Source of the DNA: an uncultured Bacilli bacterium
GTDB taxonomy: Bacteria > Bacillota_I > Bacilli_A > RF39 > UBA660
Length of the DNA stretch: 39,511 nucleotides
Direction: 5' to 3'
Assembly (NCBI GenBank): GCA_910580185.1
Contig: CAJTWC010000009.1
Coordinates: 1-39,511 of the forward strand
The notes below the pieces were generated by a model that saw only the letters and a program-made list of their open reading frames with translations, ran no database searches and was not told where the DNA came from. The position numbers and the translations under genes were made by a program. This document shows positions 15,254-23,882 of the stretch, piece after piece (positions within the stretch are counted from its first letter, which is position 1; each line of letters opens with the position of its first letter).

Positions 15254-15787
15254 CTATATGTTATATTCATATGCTTCACCATTTTCTGGTTTAAATGAAT
15301 AAAAATAAGTATCATCATCATAACCTACTATGTTAAAATGAAGTGCTCTTATAGTAGCGGCATGACTAACTAGTAAAATGGTTTTATCAGGATATTTTTC
15401 TTTTAAGTAATCTAAAAATACTTTTGTCCTTTTCATAATATCACGAACTGGTTCAACACCATTTATATTATAATTTTTATTTCTATCCCAAAAGTCATGT
15501 TTTTGATATTCTTTAAAACTTCCACCTTCATAAGTACCCATGTTTCTTTCGATTAAAAGCTCATCAGTTATTATAGGAAAGTCATCACCCACTATTATTT
15601 TTGCCGTTTTTAAAGTCCTTTTAAGTGGTGAAGAAAAACATAAATCAAACTTTATATCTTTTAATTTTTCCTTAAGCCTACTTGCTTGCATTATCCCTTC
15701 CTTATTTAAAGGAATGTCTGTCATACCTTGCACTAAACCGTTATCATTATAGTCAGTTTTAGCATGTCTTACCATTACTAGCTTCAT
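15254..15787 (-). CDS. Histidine phosphatase family protein
   Basis: A 177-residue phosphoglycerate-mutase-like phosphatase. The phospho-accepting histidine is in MVRHAKTDYN (the usual RHG is RHA here), followed by GMTDIPLNKEG, FSSPLKRTLKTA and the second catalytic histidine in LLVSHAATIRAL. Cytosolic; substrate unknown, with cofactor-dependent mutase unlikely from length. AGGTG precedes the ATG at 15787. First gene of the run leading to the double deformylase, corA and the permease. Confidence 0.88.
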   Translation of the reverse strand: MKLVMVRHAKTDYNDNGLVQGMTDIPLNKEGIMQASRLKEKLKDIKFDLCFSSPLKRTLKTAKIIVGDDFPIITDELLIERNMGTYEGGSFKEYQKHDFWDRNKNYNINGVEPVRDIMKRTKVFLDYLKEKYPDKTILLVSHAATIRALHFNIVGYDDDTYFYSFKPENGEAYEYNI

Positions 15788-15854
15788 ATCAATCACCTGT
15801 TTATCATGTTTTTACTACTAAATTTATTATAACGCAAAGTGTTTATTTTTACTA

Positions 15855-15878
15855 GAAAAAAGAACAACATATTGTTGC
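15855..15878 (-). terminator. Terminator after the 109-residue gene
   Basis: GCAACA pairs with TGTTGT (one G-T) around ATA, followed by TCTTTTTT on the minus strand, about 34 bases past the stop. Confidence 0.6.
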
Positions 15879-15911
15879 CCTTAAGTATCCATTATCTTAA
15901 TTATACATTTT

Positions 15912-16241
15912 TTATCTTTTATTGTGTTTTTTTAAACTATTCACTGTTTTAATATCGACTTTTCCAAATTCATCCAAAGGGTATACTGGTGATATAGTTT
16001 CCTCATCGACGAAAATCTTTCCAGTTGTAACTCTACTAGAACTTATTGTTTTAGATTTAATAATATCTATTATATTTTGGCATTTTTCAAGATTAACATA
16101 TTCATTTCCATAAATACTAAGTGATGTACGTAATAGTAAAACATCTTCTTCAGAAATATCATAATCTGAATTATTTTCATTAAAATATTTTAAATTCCCA
16201 TAAAATAGCAATTCTTTTCTAACTTTTCGACTTTTCATCAT
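15912..16241 (-). CDS. Small unknown protein
   Basis: A 109-residue charged, soluble protein that I do not recognise. It has a basic start (MMKSRKVRKELL), an acidic middle and a basic tail, no cysteine pair, signal peptide or membrane segment. AGAGGTG stands before two adjacent ATG codons at 16241 and 16238. It lies alone between two terminators. Residues 25-65 may be helical and 70-95 strand-rich, but no fold is claimed. Confidence 0.6.
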   Translation of the reverse strand: MMKSRKVRKELLFYGNLKYFNENNSDYDISEEDVLLLRTSLSIYGNEYVNLEKCQNIIDIIKSKTISSSRVTTGKIFVDEETISPVYPLDEFGKVDIKTVNSLKKHNKR

Positions 16242-16289
16242 TTCACCTCTTAACCTGATTATACACTTTTTTATGTATTAAAGCAATTA

Positions 16290-16317
16290 AAATAAAAAGG
16301 CTAAAGCTAAAAGCCTT
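16290..16317 (-). terminator. Terminator of the ABC exporter operon
   Basis: AAGGCT and AGCCTT arms around a nine-base loop, then T5 on the minus strand, seven bases past the stop. Confidence 0.75.
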
Positions 16318-16323
16318 AACCCA

Positions 16324-18693
16324 TTAATTTTTAAACTGTGAGTTATAAAGTTCTGCATAAAAACCATTTTGCTTCATTAATTCTTTATGGTTCCCTTGCT
16401 CTATTATGTTACCCTCTTTCATTACCAATATTAAATCAGCGTTTTTTATTGTGGATAACCTATGTGCAATGATAAATGAAGTTCTTCCTTTAGTTAATTT
16501 ATCCATTGCCTTTTGAACAAGTTCTTCTGTTCTTGTATCAACGGAAGATGTTGCTTCATCCAAAATAAGAAATGGGGCGTCTTTTATCATACCACGAGCA
16601 ATCGTAAGTAATTGTTTTTGACCAGCAGATACTGAATCGCTATCTTTAACAACATAATCCAAAACTCCTGGAAGTGATTTTACAAAGTGATCTACACCAA
16701 CTGTTTCTAAAGCTTCCATAATTTTTTTATCACTTACATTCTTAGTGTTGTAGCAAACGTTATCACGGATAGTTCCGTCAAACAACCAAGTATCTTGAAG
16801 TACCATGATAAATAAATCATGAATGTTTTCTCTAGTTAATTCTTTAGTTGAAACACCATCTATTAGTATTTCTCCATCATTTATGTTATAAAACTTCATA
16901 AGTAAGTTAACCATAGTTGTTTTTCCTGCACCAGTAGGTCCTACTATCGCTATTTTCTGTCCTGGTTTAACCTTACAATTAAAGTCCTTAATTATTACTT
17001 TATTTTCTTCATAACCAAACTTAACGTGGTTAAACTCGATGTTGCCTTTGACCTTTTTAGGGTTTAATTTCTTTGTTAAATGGCTTTCATCTTCCATCTC
17101 AGGTTCTTCAACAAACTCGAAGACACGCTCTGCTGCAGCAGCCGTAGACTGAATACTTGTCATACCTTGTGCGATTTGAGAAAGTGGAGATGTAAATAAT
17201 CTTACGTATAACATAAATGCTACTATTACACCAAAAGTAATGTGTCCGTTTATTACAAGAAGAGCACCCACAACACATACACAAACGTATCCAAAGTTAC
17301 CAATAAAGTTCATCATTGATGGCATAAGTCCAGATAAAAACTGACTCATACGGTTACATTCAAACACGTTATCATTTAACTTATCAAATGTTTTTGAAGC
17401 ATCGTAGTTTCCGTTATATGCTTTAACTACGTTATGATTGGTGTATATCTCTTCAATGTGACCGTTTAACTTACCAAGTTCTACTTGTCTTGCTAGGAAG
17501 TATTTTTGTGATTTACCTAATACTACTGCCATAAACATGAATCCAAATAGTGATGATACAATTGCTGTTATTGCCATCACCCAATTTGTTACAAACATCA
17601 TAATAACGCATCCTACAAATAAAGCTACCGCACCAACAAGTGATCCTAAACTTTGAGATAAGTTAACACCTATTGTATCTACGTCGTTTGTAACACGCGA
17701 TAATATATCACCGGTTGAATGAGTATCGAAATATTTTAATGCTAACTTATTTATCTTAATTGATATCATGGTTCTTAATTTTTTAGCAAACTTATTAGAC
17801 ATTATTGCCATTAAAAAGCTTTCTAAGAAGTTAAATAAAGCACTAAGTAAATAAATGGTAACTAAGAATATTACTATGTTTTTAATAGCGGTACTATCTA
17901 GTTTTGGCTTAATTAAATTACCAATACTATCTGGAAGTTCATCTACTGCTTTATATATTGTTTTAGCAGAAGAATTTTTATCTATCTTACTCATCTTAGT
18001 TAAAAATTTAACTTTTTCTTTAGTAGTAATTAACGTACCTTCTATGTGGCTTTCTGGAAGTAAAATACCTTGAATAGATTCTGGCATATTAGATAGTGCC
18101 TTTATCATCTCGTTTTGATCTTCGGTGTTTAAATTACTAATCGTTTCTATGTATTCTACCTTGTCTTGTGATGATACGCTTACGTTATTTATCATACTAT
18201 CTGGTAAGATAACGTTTGTAATACTTACTGGAAGCTTTGTTACCTCACTCATCATGTTATCTTTATTTACGTTTTTTATGAAGTTATTAAATAATACTTT
18301 ATCTTCTAATGATATATCGCTAGATGCATTTATCATCATGATGGTATTATTATCTAACTTAACGTTCATAACTTCTAAGCTTACTTTCTTAAAGTTTTCT
18401 TCAGATAACGTTTCTTTTATATCATCAGTTATGCTGGTTAGTTTTTCTTTATTTAAAACTAACCCTTTTGATAACTCATCGGTTAAATCGCTTAGCTTAT
18501 TAGGTCCTATTATGGCAAGTACGCTTGATGCTGCCGCTAGGACTAATGCTATTATTAAAACCGGCATAAAAGGTTTTAAATATTTAACCATCTTTTTTAA
18601 AGTTAGTGATAAGTTTTTTGGTTTTTCGCCTGGGTTTCCACCTGGTCCATGACCTCTTCTTGGAGCACTTGTTTTTCTATTTTCATTACTCAT
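16324..18693 (-). CDS. ABC exporter half with extracellular repeat insert (catalytic-site subunit)
   Basis: 789 residues, about 200 longer than a usual exporter half. TM1 is near residues 43-63; residues 70-268 form a polar extracellular insert with degenerate repeats of about 50 residues (LPVSITNVILPDS, MPESIQGILLPES, LPDSIGNLIKP); TM2-TM6 and the nucleotide-binding domain follow. Walker A is GPTGAGKT (585-592), Q-loop Q633, signature VSAGQ (688-692, not LSGGQ), Walker B LILDE with catalytic Glu713, H-loop His744. The next gene upstream encodes the partner; they overlap by ATGA. Substrate unknown; the MarR regulator suggests a drug, peptide or lipid exporter. Confidence 0.92.
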   Translation of the reverse strand: MSNENRKTSAPRRGHGPGGNPGEKPKNLSLTLKKMVKYLKPFMPVLIIALVLAAASSVLAIIGPNKLSDLTDELSKGLVLNKEKLTSITDDIKETLSEENFKKVSLEVMNVKLDNNTIMMINASSDISLEDKVLFNNFIKNVNKDNMMSEVTKLPVSITNVILPDSMINNVSVSSQDKVEYIETISNLNTEDQNEMIKALSNMPESIQGILLPESHIEGTLITTKEKVKFLTKMSKIDKNSSAKTIYKAVDELPDSIGNLIKPKLDSTAIKNIVIFLVTIYLLSALFNFLESFLMAIMSNKFAKKLRTMISIKINKLALKYFDTHSTGDILSRVTNDVDTIGVNLSQSLGSLVGAVALFVGCVIMMFVTNWVMAITAIVSSLFGFMFMAVVLGKSQKYFLARQVELGKLNGHIEEIYTNHNVVKAYNGNYDASKTFDKLNDNVFECNRMSQFLSGLMPSMMNFIGNFGYVCVCVVGALLVINGHITFGVIVAFMLYVRLFTSPLSQIAQGMTSIQSTAAAAERVFEFVEEPEMEDESHLTKKLNPKKVKGNIEFNHVKFGYEENKVIIKDFNCKVKPGQKIAIVGPTGAGKTTMVNLLMKFYNINDGEILIDGVSTKELTRENIHDLFIMVLQDTWLFDGTIRDNVCYNTKNVSDKKIMEALETVGVDHFVKSLPGVLDYVVKDSDSVSAGQKQLLTIARGMIKDAPFLILDEATSSVDTRTEELVQKAMDKLTKGRTSFIIAHRLSTIKNADLILVMKEGNIIEQGNHKELMKQNGFYAELYNSQFKN

Positions 18694-20447
18694 TTAGAAA
18701 GTTCCTCCTTTGATAGTTGTGATAAAGCTATTTCTTTATAAACTTTACACTTCTTTAATAAATCTTTATGTTTACCTATGCCAACGGTTTTACCTTTATC
18801 TAATACAACAATCGTATCAGCGTTTATTATGGTACCTATTCTTTGTGCAACAATAATGCTTGTTGCTTCTTTTATGTTTTCTTTTAATTCTTTTCTTAAA
18901 ACATAATCAGTTTTATAGTCAAGCGCGCTAAAGGAATCATCAAAAACAAAAATTTCCGGATTTTTAGCAATGGCACGTGCTATTGCAACACGCTGCTTTT
19001 GTCCGCCTGATATGTTAGTTCCACCTGCTGCTATATTCGCTTCATACTTTTCTGGCATGTTTTCAATAAATTCGGTTGCTTGGGCTACTTTAGCAGCCTT
19101 CTTAATTTGTTTTTCTGGTACATTGTTTTTACCATAACCTATGTTATAGTTAACTGACCCATCAAACATTACCGCACGTTGTGGAACGTAGCCCAACTTT
19201 TCGTGTAAACTTTCCAAGTTATAATCTTTTATGTTTACACCATCTACTAATATTTCACCATCAGTTACGTCATAAAATCTCATTATTAAGTTTACGATTG
19301 TAGACTTACCACTACCAGTTGAACCAATTATGGCTAGAGTATCTCCTTTTTTAGCTTTAAACGAAATATTCTCTAATATATATTCATCAGCATCTGGATA
19401 CTTAAATGATACGTTTTTAAACTCTATTTCACCATAAACTTTAGTATCATTTTTAAAGTTACCATCTTTTATCTTTTCTTCAGTGTCTATTACCTCTCTA
19501 ATACGGCTAGCTGAAACACTTGCTCTTGGATACATTATAAATATCATGGCAAGCATTAAAAATGACATTAAAACTTGCATCGCATAACTTGAAAATACTA
19601 CCATGTTACTGAATATATCTAACCTATCAAACATACCAGCACCATTAATTAATGATACTCCAATGGTATAAATTGAAAGGGTCAAGAAATTCATTATTAA
19701 ATACATACAAGGAGACATGATACTCATTACTTTTTGATTAAAAGTTTGAGTTTTCGTTAATACGTCGTTTCCTTCTTCAAACTTATCTTCTTGGTATTTT
19801 TCCGCATTAAACGCTCTTATTACCCTAATACCATTTAGGTTTTCTCTAGTTAGACCATTTATGTTATCAATTAGTTTTTGTACGATTTTAAACCTTGGTA
19901 AAACAATTACCATAAGACTTATTATTACAATAAGTAAAACTATTACTGCGATAAAGGTTGCTAAGCTCCATTCCCATCCTTTACCTAGGATTTTAAGGAT
20001 TGCCCATACCGCCGTAATCGGAGATTTAATAAGCATTTGAAGTCCCATTGCAATAAACATCTGAATGTTTGTTATATCGTTTGTTGTTCTGGTAATTAAG
20101 CTACTGGTTCTAAACTTTTTCATCTCTTCCATGCTAAAACTTTGAACTTTTTCAAATAAAGATTTTCTTGTTCTTTTAGAAAAAGTTGCTGAAACATAAG
20201 ATACTAAGTATCCTACGGCAAAGGCTGCTAGAAGGGAACCTCCAGCACATAAAAGCATGTATCCACCTTGCGTTAATACCTTACTTATTTTAGTACCTTC
20301 CGTTTGTACAAGCCTTGTTATTTCGGTCATGTAATCAGGTAATTTTAAATCAAGCCATACTTGAAATAAAATTAAAAGTACACTTATAAATATTAGCATA
20401 AAGTCTTTTTTCTTAAACTCTTTTATTAACTTTAGCAATTTAATCAT
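18690..20447 (-). CDS. ABC exporter half with degenerate ATP site
   Basis: 585 residues, normal length: six transmembrane helices (about 15-310) and one nucleotide-binding domain. Walker A is GSTGSGKS (375-382), signature ISGGQ (479-483), Walker B FVFDD with Asp504 where the catalytic Glu should be, and Gln535 in the H-loop position (IIVAQRIGT). This is the pattern of the non-catalytic half of heterodimeric exporters such as TM287/288 and BmrCD. The noncanonical VSAGQ of the partner would line the same degenerate site, a consistent match. The start follows a weak ribosome site (GAAAGGAATG) and overlaps the MarR gene by eight bases. Confidence 0.93.
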   Translation of the reverse strand: MIKLLKLIKEFKKKDFMLIFISVLLILFQVWLDLKLPDYMTEITRLVQTEGTKISKVLTQGGYMLLCAGGSLLAAFAVGYLVSYVSATFSKRTRKSLFEKVQSFSMEEMKKFRTSSLITRTTNDITNIQMFIAMGLQMLIKSPITAVWAILKILGKGWEWSLATFIAVIVLLIVIISLMVIVLPRFKIVQKLIDNINGLTRENLNGIRVIRAFNAEKYQEDKFEEGNDVLTKTQTFNQKVMSIMSPCMYLIMNFLTLSIYTIGVSLINGAGMFDRLDIFSNMVVFSSYAMQVLMSFLMLAMIFIMYPRASVSASRIREVIDTEEKIKDGNFKNDTKVYGEIEFKNVSFKYPDADEYILENISFKAKKGDTLAIIGSTGSGKSTIVNLIMRFYDVTDGEILVDGVNIKDYNLESLHEKLGYVPQRAVMFDGSVNYNIGYGKNNVPEKQIKKAAKVAQATEFIENMPEKYEANIAAGGTNISGGQKQRVAIARAIAKNPEIFVFDDSFSALDYKTDYVLRKELKENIKEATSIIVAQRIGTIINADTIVVLDKGKTVGIGKHKDLLKKCKVYKEIALSQLSKEELSK

Positions 20448-20877
20448 TCCTTTCTTGTTTTAAATTTTCTTTTAACTTGTCTATTGTTTTAAAAAAGGCT
20501 TCTTTTTCTTCATCAGTTATGCCCTTTAATAAAACACTTTCAAAGTCAGCTATCTTTTTATCTATCTCTTTATGTTTATTCAAACTATTAGAGGTTAATG
20601 CTATTTCTTTTTTTCTGGCATCATAAATAGATGATTTTCTTATTATAAGACCATTTTTTTCCATTGTATCTAATATACCTGAAATGGTAGAACGTCTAAC
20701 GCCTACTTCTTTTTCTATTGTCTTTTGATATATGGTTTTATTTTTGTTAGTAAACAAAAACCTTAATATTCTAGCTTGCGTATGAGTTAAACTCATCTTC
20801 TCTACACTATTACATATTTTTCTATCAATCATGTTATCTAGCATTTTAATTTCAAATGGAATTTTTCTTTCTTTCAT
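20440..20877 (-). CDS. MarR-family transcriptional regulator
   Basis: A 145-residue winged-helix regulator. The core LTHTQARILRFLFTNKNKTIYQKTIEKEVG, the recognition helix VRRSTISGILDTMEKNGLI and the wing RKSSIYDARKKEIALT are typical. It is first in the operon with the two exporter halves and probably represses it, released by a ligand or substrate. AAGGAAGGG precedes the ATG at 20877. Two TTGTTAG copies on the minus strand (20904-20910 and 20920-20926) are possible half-sites in the promoter region; that is tentative. Confidence 0.9.
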   Translation of the reverse strand: MKERKIPFEIKMLDNMIDRKICNSVEKMSLTHTQARILRFLFTNKNKTIYQKTIEKEVGVRRSTISGILDTMEKNGLIIRKSSIYDARKKEIALTSNSLNKHKEIDKKIADFESVLLKGITDEEKEAFFKTIDKLKENLKQERND

Positions 20878-20958
20878 AATATCCCTTCCTTATTGTAAGG
20901 TAGCTAACAAAAACCATTCTAACAAATTATATGCATATAGTCAATGAAATTTTTGTGT

Positions 20959-20990
20959 CAAAAAAAGAACCTATTTTTTAATATGTTCCT
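20959..20990 (-). terminator. Terminator after the 441-residue unknown gene
   Basis: GAACATA and TAGGTTC arms (one mismatch) around an A-rich loop, followed by T8 on the minus strand. Confidence 0.6.
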
Positions 20991-21004
20991 TATAATATTT
21001 TTTC

Positions 21005-22330
21005 TTACTTTACTAGTTTTTCATTTATTTCTTTCCTAGCCTTTTTATAAGCAATATTCGTATTATCATCATAATAATTATTATAATTAAAATATACTTC
21101 ATCTAATGTTTCAGAGATTAACTCTAAATTATTAATTTTCATATTATTAATACCATAAAAGCCAAATATATCATATAATTCTCTATGAAAATAATTTATT
21201 TTCTTTTCATCTATTGGTTTTATCGATTGTATACAATAAAGCATTGAAAGTATAAGAATATCTATATTTTCAGCATCATTATAATAGCATCTTCTTGCTA
21301 AAAAATAATGATTTTCGTCAAAATCCCTTTGTAAAAATTCTCTTTTTACACTATACCACTCTTCAAATTCCTCTTTATCTTTAGCAAGAATTCTAGCTCT
21401 TGAAAAAGCAAGTAAATCATTTGTTTCCTTTGCTAATAAAATCTCGGCCCAAAAGTTATCATAATTAATTAAACCTTTTATTCCAAAACTCACCAACCTA
21501 TTAATATATGCATTTATAAAAGGCTTTACTTTTTCTGGTGCATTTTCTTCTGGCGCATCTTTTGTTTCATACCTTGAATAGTTAGCCTCCAATGCTTCAA
21601 TACCATAATTATACTTTTTAAAAAGAGAATATACTTCAATATAAAGTTTTTCTTCCTTGGCATTTGAAAAGTTTTCAGCATATACTTTAAAAAGCATAAA
21701 ATCGAAAGCATCCTTCACATACTTTTCTTTATCCAAAATATTTGCATTTTTAAATATTTCATCTTTTATCTGACTGGCCTGATAAACCAACTTCATTGCA
21801 TACATAAAATCTTCAACAGATTCATATTCATTTTTATAAAAATATGGGTCCTTTACAAATAATTTTTTGATGAGTTTATTTATAGTATCTTCATATAAAT
21901 CTGGATTTATATTATATACTAAGTACATATCACCACATAAGCTTGATAGCTCATTTAAACTTTTACAATTATTCATTTTTTCTTTCCAATTTATCTTATT
22001 GGCAGAATATGTTTTATTAAAGTTAGATTTTTGACTATAATTAATTTTTTCTTCCTTGCTTGTTTTATCTTCTCCGTATACTCTATGATACTTTTTATAA
22101 TAGTCAATATATTTTTTTATTTCATCTTCAGAATAACCAGCTTGCTTTACTACCTCTACACTTTCACTAATAACTTTACCATTCTTATCAAGCAAAGGAT
22201 AAGTAGCTATAGATTCTTTTGGTTTGTTCTTATTTCCAGTTATTCTAATGCATTCAAAACATAATGTTTCGTATTTACCATCATAACTAGCTTCTTTTAT
22301 TAAAAACTTTTTATTTCTAAATTTTAACAT
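21005..22330 (-). CDS. Large unknown helical protein
   Basis: About 441 residues, not recognised. The N-terminal 90 residues look strand-rich (MLKFRNKKFLIKEASYDGKYETLCFECIRITG), then a KTSKEEK-type linker, then about 330 residues of mostly helical, aromatic- and acid-rich sequence. No signal peptide, membrane span, cysteine motif or Walker motif is seen. Start: ATG at 22330 after GTGAG; a GTG at 22339 is possible. Its promoter carries an 11-bp perfect inverted repeat over the expected transcription start, so the gene seems individually regulated. It stands alone between terminators. Confidence 0.7.
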   Translation of the reverse strand: MLKFRNKKFLIKEASYDGKYETLCFECIRITGNKNKPKESIATYPLLDKNGKVISESVEVVKQAGYSEDEIKKYIDYYKKYHRVYGEDKTSKEEKINYSQKSNFNKTYSANKINWKEKMNNCKSLNELSSLCGDMYLVYNINPDLYEDTINKLIKKLFVKDPYFYKNEYESVEDFMYAMKLVYQASQIKDEIFKNANILDKEKYVKDAFDFMLFKVYAENFSNAKEEKLYIEVYSLFKKYNYGIEALEANYSRYETKDAPEENAPEKVKPFINAYINRLVSFGIKGLINYDNFWAEILLAKETNDLLAFSRARILAKDKEEFEEWYSVKREFLQRDFDENHYFLARRCYYNDAENIDILILSMLYCIQSIKPIDEKKINYFHRELYDIFGFYGINNMKINNLELISETLDEVYFNYNNYYDDNTNIAYKKARKEINEKLVK

Positions 22331-22361
22331 ATTACTCACTTCCCTTTGTAGTGAGTAATAT
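22329..22361. promoter_or_regulatory. Palindromic operator over a transcription start
   Basis: Perfect 11-bp inverted repeat (22329-22339 and 22351-22361, arm ATATTACTCAC) with an 11-base centre. It runs from the -10 to the start codon of the 441-residue gene. Either a repressor operator or, if transcription starts further up, an RNA hairpin hiding the start. Confidence 0.6.
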
Positions 22362-22388
22362 TATATATGATTAAATATTATATTTCAA
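22360..22388 (-). promoter_or_regulatory. Promoter of the 441-residue gene
   Basis: TTGAAA (22383-22388), exactly 17 bases, TATAAT (22360-22365) on the minus strand. The -10 touches the palindrome. Confidence 0.65.
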
Positions 22389-22417
22389 GCATTTATTACT
22401 TATAAATTAATCATATA
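22364..22417. repeat. Inverted repeat between the SDR and unknown genes
   Basis: TATATGATTAA (22364-22374) is a perfect 11-bp inverted copy of 22407-22417 with a 32-base spacer. It starts just past the SDR stop and may be a weak terminator, although no T-run follows. Confidence 0.45.
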
Positions 22418-22418
22418 T

Positions 22419-23207
22419 TTAAACTCCCATCGTTAATGTTTCAGGAAGCGTTGATGCTCCATCTATTACAAATTCTTGACCAGTTATGTAACTTGCTTCT
22501 TCACTTGCTAAAAATGCTGCAAGCTCTCCTAGCTCTTCTATCTTACCTAACCTATTCATTGGTATTGCACTGGCTATACCATCTATTACGCTTTTAGGAT
22601 TATCAGGATTACTTACTTTAGCCATCTTTTCTACCATTGGTGTTAATATGTAACCTGGTAAAATAGAATTTACCCTTATGTTATCACTTACAAGTTCTAT
22701 TGCAAGGCCCTTAGTAAATCCCATAATAGCTGCTTTTGTTGTTGCATAAGCTACTTCACCTACGTCTGCTACCTTTGTTCCGGTAACGCTAGATAAATTA
22801 ACAATTGACCCATTACCTGATTTTTTTATTAACGGAAGAAGTGCTTTAGTTACGTTCCACGTTCCGTTTATGTTTATATTAAAATGTTTGTCCCTTAGTT
22901 CAAATGACATATCTTCAAACTTTTCTAACATACATATACCAGCGTTGTTAACTAATATGTCTACCCTATCAAATTTGTTTTTAATATCTCTTACGGCGCC
23001 TTCTACCTGCCTGTTATCACTAATATCTACTTTATAACCTAACACATCATGTCCTTCTTTTTTTAACTCAGTAATGGTACTTACTAATTCATCTGAATAA
23101 TCAAGTATTATTACTTTTGCCCCATACTTTAAAAATACTTTTACAATACCAAGTCCATTTCCCATTGCACCACCTGTTACAACAGCTACTTTTCCATCTA
23201 ATTTCAT
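22419..23207 (-). CDS. Short-chain dehydrogenase/reductase
   Basis: A 262-residue classical SDR. The Rossmann glycine motif is VTGGAMGNGLGI, the acidic residue after the second strand is in ILDYSDE (an Asp, favouring NAD+), then LVNNAGI, the catalytic Ser in NLSSVTG, and Tyr/Lys in YATTK. The C-terminus has the usual GQEFVIDGAS. Substrate not determinable; acetoin/butanediol, sugar-alcohol or 3-oxoacyl reductases look alike. AAGGAG precedes the ATG at 23207. Last gene of a run with KilA-N and YdcF genes, gap of 16 bases. Confidence 0.93.
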   Translation of the reverse strand: MKLDGKVAVVTGGAMGNGLGIVKVFLKYGAKVIILDYSDELVSTITELKKEGHDVLGYKVDISDNRQVEGAVRDIKNKFDRVDILVNNAGICMLEKFEDMSFELRDKHFNININGTWNVTKALLPLIKKSGNGSIVNLSSVTGTKVADVGEVAYATTKAAIMGFTKGLAIELVSDNIRVNSILPGYILTPMVEKMAKVSNPDNPKSVIDGIASAIPMNRLGKIEELGELAAFLASEEASYITGQEFVIDGASTLPETLTMGV

Positions 23208-23223
23208 CTTTTTATTCTCCTTC

Positions 23224-23865
23224 TTAAATCTTTTTGATTTTATCTATATTAACTTCTAAATCTTTAATTTTTCCTTCTTTTGCATATTTAACCAATAGTC
23301 CTGCTTCATACGTTGCTAAACTTCTACCAGAATTCCAGCTATTATCTGATAAATACCAATTATCTCTATCAGAAAAACCATCTTTTGCCGCAACTAATGA
23401 CACGTTTATGTTTGGCATTTTTTTCTTTATTATCGCATAACATCTTTTTAAATGAAATTCACTTGTTACAATTATTATATTTGAGTTTTTTATAATATCA
23501 TCGCCAAACTTACAAATAACATTATCTACGTTTTCAAATGAATTATTCGATTTATCTTCGGTATATATATCTTTTTCTTTTACGCCTAACGAAAGAGCTA
23601 AGTCTTTCATCTTTTCAGCTTCTGATTTTAAATCGCCATTTTGATTAGAAACACCACCTACGCCTCCTGAAAAAATTAATTTTTGAACTCTTTTTTCATT
23701 ATATAATCTAACAGCTGTAGAAACTCTTTCCTTAATAAGCATACTGTTACCAAAAACCAATGCATACTTTGCCTTTTTATTGTCATCATAGATTCCATCA
23801 TAAACTATTTTATCAATATCTGAATCATCAAATTCAGATATATTTACTTCTGATAACTTAACCAT
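23224..23865 (-). CDS. YdcF-like (DUF218) protein
   Basis: About 213 residues with the YdcF/SanA-like DUF218 fold: ALVFGNSM, VQKLIFSGGVGG, LKSEAEKMKDLALSLGV, DKSNNSFENVDN and TSEFHLKRCYAI are the family's ordered blocks, including the conserved E..A, S.(N)T/S.EN and H..R. No membrane segment, so cytosolic. Role unknown, possibly envelope-related or nucleotide-binding. The ATG at 23865 has GAAAGG at good spacing; an ATG at 23886 overlapping the upstream stop (ATGA) is the alternative. Confidence 0.82.
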   Translation of the reverse strand: MVKLSEVNISEFDDSDIDKIVYDGIYDDNKKAKYALVFGNSMLIKERVSTAVRLYNEKRVQKLIFSGGVGGVSNQNGDLKSEAEKMKDLALSLGVKEKDIYTEDKSNNSFENVDNVICKFGDDIIKNSNIIIVTSEFHLKRCYAIIKKKMPNINVSLVAAKDGFSDRDNWYLSDNSWNSGRSLATYEAGLLVKYAKEGKIKDLEVNIDKIKKI

Positions 23866-23882
23866 ATTATACCTTTCATTAC

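Noticed and set aside
18125..18652. 175-codon plus-strand open frame
   Set aside because: Antisense to the ABC exporter insert; hydrophobic only because the complementary codons are. No promoter or ribosome site.
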